NCBI GenBank assembly: GCA_002685435.1
Contig: NYXD01000025.1
Coordinates: forward strand, 1 to 12,401
DNA from: Cryomorphaceae bacterium
GTDB taxonomy: Bacteria; Bacteroidota; Bacteroidia; Flavobacteriales; Schleiferiaceae
Length of the DNA stretch: 12,401 bases
Direction: 5' to 3'
Part shown: positions 6,350 through 12,401 of the stretch, in pieces
How the letters are laid out: each line of letters begins with the position of its first letter
Position numbering within the stretch: the first letter of the stretch is position 1
Notes under the pieces: model-generated
Seen by the model: only the letters and a program-made list of their open reading frames with translations
What the model was told of the DNA's origin: nothing
Databases searched by the model: none
Made by a program: the position numbers and the translations under genes

Positions 6350-6574
6350 ATGTACTGGACCTTAGAACTAGCATCTTATTTGAGTGACGCGCCATGGCCG
6401 GCAACTCGCGATGAGCTTATTGACTACGCTATCCGTACGGGAGCACCGTTGGAAGTAGTAGAGAACTTACAAGCCATCGAGGAAGAAGAGGAAGAAACCT
6501 ACGAGAGTATCGAAGAAATCTGGCCAGACTATCCGTCTGAAGAAGATTTTCTTTGGAACGAAGAAGAATATTGA
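6350..6574 (+). CDS. Small acidic DUF2795-type protein of unknown function
   Basis: A 74-residue protein that I recognise as a conserved small protein of Bacteroidota with the DUF2795 fold; its function is unknown to me. The N-terminal half, MYWTLELASYLSDAPWP followed by TRDELIDYAIRTGAPLEVVENL, is the conserved helical part. The C-terminal half is strikingly acidic: a run of six Glu from about residue 44, then ESIEEIWPDYPSEEDF and a NEEEY end. Overall 23 Asp/Glu against two Arg and no Lys, so the pI must be very low. It has no signal peptide, membrane segment or Cys. It forms its own transcription unit, with a strong promoter 37 bases upstream and a terminator immediately after the stop. The isolated unit suggests steady, independent expression, which is inference. 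Confidence 0.85.
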   Translation: MYWTLELASYLSDAPWPATRDELIDYAIRTGAPLEVVENLQAIEEEEEETYESIEEIWPDYPSEEDFLWNEEEY

Positions 6575-6577
6575 TTT

Positions 6578-6605
6578 AAGGCCCCTTTTTAAGGGGCTTT
6601 TTTTT
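6578..6605 (+). terminator. Rho-independent terminator after the DUF2795 gene
   Basis: GCCCCTT (6581-6587), loop TTT, AAGGGGC (6591-6597), then eight T (6598-6605). Outer A-T and G-T pairs can extend the stem to 10. It begins four bases after the stop codon. Confidence 0.92.
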
Positions 6606-6689
6606 GGACCGATTGTTTACGTGCTGCAGAATAGTTAAGACCGTTGGGAATATTGCAAAATTCCAATCTACAGACCGCGTTTTGTGTTG

Positions 6690-6697
6690 TACTTTTG
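6690..6697 (+). promoter_or_regulatory. Candidate -7 box for the sucAB operon
   Basis: TACTTTTG matches TAnnTTTG exactly and is identical to the box at 6306-6313. No TTG lies at the expected 19-21 bases upstream, so the full promoter is less certain. The sucA ATG follows 22 bases later. Confidence 0.42.
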
Positions 6698-6719
6698 ATT
6701 GTAAATCCAATACTTCTAC

Positions 6720-9446
6720 ATGGATAGATTTTCATTTTTAGGAAGCGTTCACGCCCAATTGATCGAAGATCAATACGAGCACTACCTTAAAAATCCAGAC
6801 GGCCTTGAGCCGAGCTGGCGTGCATTTTTTCAAGGATATGATTTCGCGAAAGAAGTCTATTCTGAAGAGGATCTTGAGGGCGCGGGTGTGCCTGAAGAGG
6901 TTATTAAAGAGTTTCACGTTTTGAATTTGATTCAAGGCTACCGTTCGCGTGGGCATTTGTTTACGAAGACAAACCCGGTTCGCATGCGTCGCAGTTACGA
7001 ACCTACCCTGGACATTAAAAACTTTGGATTAAGCAAAGACGATCTTGATACACCGTTTAATGCAGCCACAGAATTGGGACTGCCAGGAGCGACGAAGTTG
7101 CGCGAAATTATCTCGCATTTAGAAGCAATCTACTGCCAGAGCACAGGGGTAGAGTACAACTATATTCGAGATCCAGAGCGCCGCACATGGATTAAAAATT
7201 GGATCCATAAAGACGACAACCAGCCTAAACTCTCCATTGAAGAGAAAAAGCAAATTCTACATAAACTTAATCAGGCTGTTAGCTTCGAGTCGTTCTTGAA
7301 TACAAAATTTGTAGGACAAAAACGTTTTTCGATAGAAGGTGCGGAAGCATTGATTCCAGGCTTGGACGAAGCGGTTAATCATGGTGCTCGTTACGGTGTA
7401 AAAGAATTTGTTTTAGGTATGGCCCACCGCGGCAGATTAAACGTTTTGACGAATGTTTTCGGAAAACCGCGTAAACAGATATTTTCAGAATTTGAGGGAA
7501 AGGCTTTTGACGATGTGACCATCGATGGCGATGTAAAGTATCATTTAGGCCATACGACTGTTCACAGGACAGTGGACGGAAAGGACGTAGTAATGAATAT
7601 TGCGCCCAACCCGTCACATCTCGAGGCCGTTGATCCAGTTGTAGAGGGCATTGCCCGTGCTAAAATCAACAACGACTACGGTATGGAATCGGGAAAGGTA
7701 TTGCCTATTCTCATTCACGGTGATGCTGCAGTTGCTGCACAAGGTGTAGTATACGAAACGCTTCAGATGGAAAAATTGGCAGGTTACAGCACTGGCGGAA
7801 CCTTGCATATTGTCATCAATAATCAGGTAGGTTTTACTACAAATTATCTTGATGCACGTTCTTCTACCTATTGTACGGATATAGCAAAGGTGATTTTGGC
7901 TCCAGTACTTCATGTGAATGGAGATGATCCTGAAGCATTAGTGCACGCGATGCGTTTAGCCATTGAATACCGCCAACGTTTTCAGCGCGATATTTTTATT
8001 GACTTATTGTGTTACCGGAAATACGGACATAACGAAGGCGACGAACCTAGATTTACGCAGCCATTATTATACAAGGCTATATCCAAGCACCCAAACCCAC
8101 GCGAAATTTATGCGCAACGTTTGATGAGTGAAGGCGTCGCTACGCAGATTATGGTCAAGGAGATGCAGGAAGAGTTTAAATCTATGCTCGAGCTCGACTT
8201 TGACGAGGCTAAAAAAATCAAACACAATGTGATTACTCCTTTCATGGAAAAGGAGTGGGTAGATTATCCTAGCGCAGAGCCTGGTGAAATGCTACATCCG
8301 GTAGATACAACCTTTGATCTAGATAAGTTAAAGGACATTGCGAAACATATTACGACACTACCAGAAGGGAAGAAGTTCTTAAAGAAAACAGTCCGCTTGA
8401 TGGGGGATCGCGCCGCACAAGTCTTTGAACGCAACGCTATAGATTGGGGTATGGGCGAATTACTTGCCTATGGCTCACTACTTGCAGAAGATTATAATAT
8501 TCGAATTTCAGGAGAAGATGTGGAGCGTGGAACGTTCTCGCACCGTCATGCCATCTTAAAAGTAGAGGACAGTGGCGAAGAGGTCAACCTACTCAACGAA
8601 TATCCTGGAAAAGAAGGCCGTTTCGCCATCTATAATTCATTGTTGAGTGAATATGCGGTAATGGGTTTTGATTACGGATATGCGATGGCATCCCCAGATA
8701 CTTTGACCATTTGGGAGGCCCAATTCGGTGATTTTGCAAACGGCGCCCAGATCATGATTGACCAATTCCTCTCTGCTGCGGAAGATAAATGGAAAGTACA
8801 GAACGGTTTGGTCTTACTTCTTCCGCACGGTTACGAAGGGCAAGGTGCAGAGCACAGTTCTGCTCGATTGGAGCGTTTCTTGCAGATGTGTGCCCAGGAA
8901 AACATGACGGTAGCGAACTGTACTACTCCGGCAAATTTTTATCATTTGCTTCGCCGCCAGCACAAGCGCCACTTCAGACGTCCGCTCGTAGTAATGTCGC
9001 CAAAGAGTTTGTTGCGTTTGCCAAAAGCGCAAAGTACTATGGAAGAATTGGCCCACGGTACATTCCAACCGATCGTATCGGATTCCACGGTAGCTCCAGA
9101 AAAAGTCACGAAAGTGGTCTTCTGTTCAGGGAAACTGTATTACGAGCTTGCGGACGAGCGTGAAGCACAAGGCGCGGATCACGTGGCAATCATTAGGATT
9201 GAACAATTGTACCCGCTCGATGATCTTGCCATCAAGCAGGAAGTAGCAAAATACCCGAACGCAGCAATGCATGTTTGGGCGCAAGAAGAACCAGCGAATA
9301 TGGGGGCATGGACCTACATGTTGTGGCAAATGCACCAACAGTTGACTCTCGTGAGTCCAGCACCAAGTGCAGCAACGGCGAGCGGATCAAATAAAGTGGC
9401 CTTGCAGCGCCAAAGAGAAACTATAGAACGAGTATTTAGCATTTAA
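6720..9446 (+). CDS. sucA: 2-oxoglutarate dehydrogenase E1 component
   Basis: Thiamine-diphosphate-dependent decarboxylase of the TCA-cycle 2-oxoglutarate dehydrogenase complex; it passes the succinyl group to the lipoyl arm of E2. The 908 residues compare with about 930 in E. coli. The N-terminus [20 protein letters not shown] and the [13 protein letters not shown] stretch are the E1o leader segment that docks E2. [11 protein letters not shown] (233-243), GDAAVAAQG (334-342, with the ThDP/Mg aspartate) and NNQVGFTT (367-374) form the cofactor domain; [19 protein letters not shown] is the family signature in the transketolase-like C-terminal half. The C-terminus has the usual ASGS...Q...I...F pattern. 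It is the first gene of a two-gene operon with sucB. The gene is intact and ordinary. The E3 subunit (lpd) is not in the window. Confidence 0.97.
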   Translation: MDRFSFLGSVHAQLIEDQYEHYLKNPDGLEPSWRAFFQGYDFAKEVYSEEDLEGAGVPEEVIKEFHVLNLIQGYRSRGHLFTKTNPVRMRRSYEPTLDIKNFGLSKDDLDTPFNAATELGLPGATKLREIISHLEAIYCQSTGVEYNYIRDPERRTWIKNWIHKDDNQPKLSIEEKKQILHKLNQAVSFESFLNTKFVGQKRFSIEGAEALIPGLDEAVNHGARYGVKEFVLGMAHRGRLNVLTNVFGKPRKQIFSEFEGKAFDDVTIDGDVKYHLGHTTVHRTVDGKDVVMNIAPNPSHLEAVDPVVEGIARAKINNDYGMESGKVLPILIHGDAAVAAQGVVYETLQMEKLAGYSTGGTLHIVINNQVGFTTNYLDARSSTYCTDIAKVILAPVLHVNGDDPEALVHAMRLAIEYRQRFQRDIFIDLLCYRKYGHNEGDEPRFTQPLLYKAISKHPNPREIYAQRLMSEGVATQIMVKEMQEEFKSMLELDFDEAKKIKHNVITPFMEKEWVDYPSAEPGEMLHPVDTTFDLDKLKDIAKHITTLPEGKKFLKKTVRLMGDRAAQVFERNAIDWGMGELLAYGSLLAEDYNIRISGEDVERGTFSHRHAILKVEDSGEEVNLLNEYPGKEGRFAIYNSLLSEYAVMGFDYGYAMASPDTLTIWEAQFGDFANGAQIMIDQFLSAAEDKWKVQNGLVLLLPHGYEGQGAEHSSARLERFLQMCAQENMTVANCTTPANFYHLLRRQHKRHFRRPLVVMSPKSLLRLPKAQSTMEELAHGTFQPIVSDSTVAPEKVTKVVFCSGKLYYELADEREAQGADHVAIIRIEQLYPLDDLAIKQEVAKYPNAAMHVWAQEEPANMGAWTYMLWQMHQQLTLVSPAPSAATASGSNKVALQRQRETIERVFSI

Positions 9447-9457
9447 GTCTATCAGAT

Positions 9458-10651
9458 ATGTTAGAAATGAAAGTGCCTTCACCAGGCGAATCCATTACTG
9501 AAGTTGAAATCGCAACCTGGCTGGTAAGCGATGGCGACTATGTAGAAAAAGATCAAGCCATTGCTGAGGTCGACTCTGACAAAGCAACGCTTGAATTACC
9601 TGCAGAAGAAGGTGGAATTATCACCTTAAAAGCAGAAGAAGGCGACACCGTTGAGGTGGGTCAAGTCGTTTGTTTGATCGATACCAGCGCCGCGCGTCCA
9701 GAGGGCAGTGCTGCACCGGCGACATCGGCACCAAATCCAGAGCCTGTGGCAGCTCCAGCAGCTCCAGCAGCTACGACCTACGCTACAGGCACGGCTTCCC
9801 CTGCTGCCAAGAAAATGATGGCCGAAACTGGCGCATCTGTAGCGAAAGGAACCGGTAAAGATGGACGTATTACTAAGGCAGATGTGATTGATGCAGTAGC
9901 CTCTATGGGTTCATCTGACCACGGCGAGCGTGCGCAGACGCGCAAGAAGATGAGCAGTCTTCGTCGCAAATTGGCCAGTAGATTAGTTACAGTGAAGAAT
10001 GAAACGGCGATGCTTACCACCTTTAACGAGGTAGATATGAAGCCGATTTTCGACTTGCGTAACGAATATAAAAACGAGTTTTTTGAGAAGCACGGGGTGA
10101 AATTAGGCTTTATGAGCTTCTTCACGCTTGCTGCGACACGTGCACTTAAAATGTACCCTTCTACTAACAGCATGATTGACGGTAACGAGCTTGTGAGCTT
10201 TGATTACGTTGATGTAAGTGTTGCTGTAAGTGGCCCAAAGGGATTGATGGTGCCTGTCGTTCGCAACGCAGAAACCTTAGATTTCGCTGGGGTAGAAAGT
10301 GAAATAGGTCGCCTAGCAACAAAGGTACGTGACGGTAAAATCACCGTGGATGAGATGACAGGAGGAACCTTTACCATTACCAACGGTGGCGTTTTTGGCT
10401 CTATGCTTTCTACACCAATCATCAACCCCCCACAAAGTGCCATTTTAGGCATGCACAACATTATTCAGCGCCCAGTTGCAGTTGATGGTGAAGTAGTCAT
10501 TCGCCCCATGATGTACGTTGCATTGAGCTACGACCACCGCGTCATTGACGGTCGCGAAAGTGTGGGTACGTTGGTGGCCATAAAAGAAGCGCTTGAGAAT
10601 CCAGCAGAAGTACTGATGGAAGGGAATGTTCGTAAAGCTTTAGGCTTATAA
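9458..10651 (+). CDS. sucB: 2-oxoglutarate dehydrogenase E2, dihydrolipoyllysine-residue succinyltransferase
   Basis: Core of the 2-oxoglutarate dehydrogenase complex; transfers succinyl from its lipoyl arm to CoA. The 397 residues have the standard layout. An N-terminal lipoyl domain (1-76) carries the modified Lys42 in [12 protein letters not shown], an Ala/Pro-rich hinge spans about 80-112, and a peripheral subunit-binding domain (about 113-148) reads ASPAAKKMM...[11 protein letters not shown]. The catalytic acetyltransferase domain runs from about 160 to the end with DHRVIDG at 359-365, giving active-site His360 and Asp364. There is one lipoyl domain, as expected for the succinyl rather than the acetyl enzyme, and the start GESITEVEI is typical of E2o. 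It starts 11 bases after sucA and is followed by a strong hairpin, so the operon ends here. Confidence 0.97.
   Translation: MLEMKVPSPGESITEVEIATWLVSDGDYVEKDQAIAEVDSDKATLELPAEEGGIITLKAEEGDTVEVGQVVCLIDTSAARPEGSAAPATSAPNPEPVAAPAAPAATTYATGTASPAAKKMMAETGASVAKGTGKDGRITKADVIDAVASMGSSDHGERAQTRKKMSSLRRKLASRLVTVKNETAMLTTFNEVDMKPIFDLRNEYKNEFFEKHGVKLGFMSFFTLAATRALKMYPSTNSMIDGNELVSFDYVDVSVAVSGPKGLMVPVVRNAETLDFAGVESEIGRLATKVRDGKITVDEMTGGTFTITNGGVFGSMLSTPIINPPQSAILGMHNIIQRPVAVDGEVVIRPMMYVALSYDHRVIDGRESVGTLVAIKEALENPAEVLMEGNVRKALGL
9749..9772 (+). repeat. 9-base tandem repeat in the sucB hinge
   Basis: GCAGCTCCA occurs twice in tandem followed by GCAGCT, encoding the alternating Ala-Ala-Pro hinge between the lipoyl and E1/E3-binding domains. 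Such repeats can change length by slippage without breaking the frame. Confidence 0.75.
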
Positions 10652-10667
10652 CGAGGCCTTAAATTCT

Positions 10668-10675
10668 TATATTTG
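10668..10675 (+). promoter_or_regulatory. Weak candidate -7 box for the S46 peptidase gene
   Basis: TATATTTG fits TAnnTTTG, but no TTG is found at the expected distance upstream. It lies one base before the sucB terminator hairpin, so a transcript from here would begin inside the left arm of that hairpin. Confidence 0.25.
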
Positions 10676-10676
10676 G

Positions 10677-10706
10677 GAGCGCTGCCTGAAAGGGCAGCGC
10701 TCTTTT
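10677..10706 (+). terminator. Rho-independent terminator after sucB
   Basis: A perfect 10-bp stem, GAGCGCTGCC (10677-10686) with GGCAGCGCTC (10693-10702). The six-base loop TGAAAG could close further by a U-G pair to a GAAA tetraloop. Only four T follow, so the U-run is short, but the stem is very stable. Confidence 0.82.
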
Positions 10707-10731
10707 GATTTACAAACAGAAATAACAACGC

Positions 10732-12401
10732 ATGAAAAGATTTATTTCGGGCCTATTAACCCTAGCCTTGGTCCTGAGTTCTGTAGTTTCTACGGCACAC
10801 GAAGGGATGTGGTTGCCTATGCTGATCAAGCGCCTCAATATGGCGGAGATGCAAGCAAACGGTTTGAATTTGACCGCAGAAGAATTATACGATATTAATA
10901 ACGCATCTGTAAAAGACGCCATCGTTTCTTTGGGTGGTTTTTGTACGGGCGAGATCATCTCTGATCAGGGATTAATGCTGACGAACCACCACTGTGGTTA
11001 CGATGCCATTCGTTCGCATTCAACAGTTGAAAACGACTACTTAACTGACGGTTTCTGGGCAATGACTCGCGAAGAAGAGCGTACCAACCCAGGATTGACG
11101 GCGGCGATTTTAGTTCGTATGGAGGACGTAACGGATAAAGTTATGGCCGAACTCACAGAGGATATGTCCGAAGCAGAGCGCGCTGCAAAAGCGAAGGAAG
11201 TAGGTGATGCATTGGCCAAAGAAGCTACGGAAGGTACCGTTCATAACGGGTATGTACGCAGCTTCTTTCACAATAACGAATATTACCTCTTCGTCTACAA
11301 CACGTATAAAGATGTTCGTCTTGTAGGTGCACCACCAAGCAGTGTCGGAAAATACGGCGGCGATACAGACAACTGGATGTGGCCACGTCACACGGGTGAT
11401 TTTTCTATGTTCCGTATTTATGCTAATGCAGAAGGTAACCCTTCTGATGTAAGTGCAGATAACGTTCCATTGACTCCAAAGCACCATTTGCCAGTAAGTT
11501 TGAACGGTGTGAAAGAAGGAGACTTCAGTATGGTATTTGGTTTCCCAGGTTCTACGGATAGATTCCTTACTTCTACAGGTATTGAACAAGCCATCAACTT
11601 ATACAACCCAACGGTGGTTGAGATTCGCGAACAGAAATTGGCCATTATGAAAAAGGCTATGGATGCGGATGATGCAGTGCGCATTGCATTGGCCTCCAAC
11701 TATGCTTCAACAGCGAACTACTGGAAGTACTTCATAGGTCAAACAGAGCAGCTCAAGAAAAACCGTGTAAAAGAGAAGAAAGAAGCCATCGAAGCACGTT
11801 ATATGGAGTGGGCTCAAGCAGACCCATCGCGCTCAGAATATACAGGTGCATTGGATCTATTGAATGAAGCTTATGCTGCAACGGACGCTACTGTAAAAGG
11901 CGGCGTTTATTTAATGGAAGCCGGAATACGTGGTGCTTCTTTGCCGCTGTATGCGTTCCGCTTAGGACGCATGTTAAGTGCACTTTCGAGCTCAGAAGAT
12001 CTTGAAGCAGATAAAGCGGCTGCATTGGCTTATGCTGAAAACCACTTCGCAGAATACCAAGCTGATGTTGACCGAGCTTTAGCTGCTAAAGTCTGGGGCA
12101 TGTGGATGGAAAACGTACCAGCTGATCAACAGCCGAGCATCTTCACTGAAGTTCGCGATAGTATGGGCGGTGACGTGACCGTACTTGCCACTGAGGTTTA
12201 TGATAATTCCATTTATGCATCTATGGAAGCTCTAAAATCCTGGATGGAGACTATGGACGCTGATGCACTGAAAGCAGATATGGGTGGTAAAGTCGCTTCG
12301 AGCTTCATCATGACGTACTTCGGTAATCAACAAGGCAATGCTGAGGTAAGCGAAAAAATGGAAAAAGGCTACCGTTTATTTACGGATGGGCTGCGTCAAG
12401 C
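10732..12401 (+). CDS. S46-family dipeptidyl peptidase (DPP7/DPP11-like), 3' end outside window
   Basis: Secreted serine exopeptidase that removes dipeptides from the N-termini of peptides, typically in the periplasm of peptide-using Bacteroidota. About 556 of an expected 700-720 residues are present; the frame is open to the window edge. Residues 1-22 form a signal peptide (MKRF, a hydrophobic core, cleavage likely after STA-22), leaving HEGMWLP as the mature start. TNHHCGYDAI (84-93) holds the catalytic His, and DNWMWPRHTGDF (213-224) the catalytic Asp, probably Asp223. The middle third is the helical lid typical of S46, with many Ala, Glu and Lys. The catalytic Ser (GNSGSP-type motif) and the residue that separates DPP7 (hydrophobic) from DPP11 (acidic) specificity lie beyond the window, so the subtype cannot be named. 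It follows the sucB terminator and is probably transcribed separately. Confidence 0.93.
   Translation, partial: MKRFISGLLTLALVLSSVVSTAHEGMWLPMLIKRLNMAEMQANGLNLTAEELYDINNASVKDAIVSLGGFCTGEIISDQGLMLTNHHCGYDAIRSHSTVENDYLTDGFWAMTREEERTNPGLTAAILVRMEDVTDKVMAELTEDMSEAERAAKAKEVGDALAKEATEGTVHNGYVRSFFHNNEYYLFVYNTYKDVRLVGAPPSSVGKYGGDTDNWMWPRHTGDFSMFRIYANAEGNPSDVSADNVPLTPKHHLPVSLNGVKEGDFSMVFGFPGSTDRFLTSTGIEQAINLYNPTVVEIREQKLAIMKKAMDADDAVRIALASNYASTANYWKYFIGQTEQLKKNRVKEKKEAIEARYMEWAQADPSRSEYTGALDLLNEAYAATDATVKGGVYLMEAGIRGASLPLYAFRLGRMLSALSSSEDLEADKAAALAYAENHFAEYQADVDRALAAKVWGMWMENVPADQQPSIFTEVRDSMGGDVTVLATEVYDNSIYASMEALKSWMETMDADALKADMGGKVASSFIMTYFGNQQGNAEVSEKMEKGYRLFTDGLRQ

Noticed and set aside
6720..10651. 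Idea that sucAB sits here to process 2-oxoadipate from the kynurenine genes
   Set aside because: sucA and sucB look like the ordinary TCA-cycle enzymes, are separated from the cluster by three unrelated genes and have their own promoter; proximity alone is not evidence.
11110..11589. A 159-codon open frame on the minus strand inside the S46 peptidase gene
   Set aside because: It is antisense to a stretch whose plus-strand translation contains the S46 catalytic Asp motif, and its own product shows no recognisable domain.

Overview
The window looks like chromosomal DNA from a member of the Bacteroidota, probably an aerobic Flavobacteriia-type organism. The evidence is fourfold: Bacteroidota-style promoters (TTG, about 19 bases, then TAnnTTTG), an S46-family secreted peptidase, a small acidic DUF2795 protein, and a long amidophosphoribosyltransferase-like protein of the kind I know from this phylum. 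The assignment to a finer group is inference. Most of the window has a GC content near 45%; the first 260 bases are about 63% GC and stand apart.

Positions 1-259 are GC-rich, show no recognisable gene and carry several inverted repeats. They abut a broken gene on the minus strand (260-664), the N-terminal half of a 2-oxo-3-hexenedioate (4-oxalocrotonate) decarboxylase. Positions 260-3758 hold a lower kynurenine / 3-hydroxyanthranilate degradation cluster in two divergent arms. The minus arm is the broken decarboxylase and a 2-aminomuconate semialdehyde dehydrogenase (nbaE). The plus arm is 3-hydroxyanthranilate 3,4-dioxygenase (nbaC) and ACMS decarboxylase (nbaD). Together they would convert 3-hydroxyanthranilate to 2-aminomuconate. 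The deaminase that should follow is not in the window and the next decarboxylase is broken, so the route as seen here is incomplete. A 92-bp divergent intergenic region contains a 7-bp inverted repeat that overlaps a candidate minus-strand promoter, a possible operator.

Positions 3817-6259 carry a PurF-family amidotransferase/phosphoribosyltransferase and, 4 bases later, a PduO-type cob(I)alamin adenosyltransferase. Positions 6284-6605 form a self-contained unit: promoter, 74-residue DUF2795 acidic protein and rho-independent terminator. Positions 6720-10651 encode the E1 (sucA) and E2 (sucB) subunits of the 2-oxoglutarate dehydrogenase complex, 11 bases apart, followed by a strong hairpin. 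From 10732 to the end is the N-terminal four-fifths of a secreted S46-family dipeptidyl peptidase, cut off by the window edge before its catalytic serine.

Most genes are ordinary core or catabolic genes. The parts worth a second look are the broken nbaG-like gene and the GC-rich, palindrome-bearing DNA beside it.
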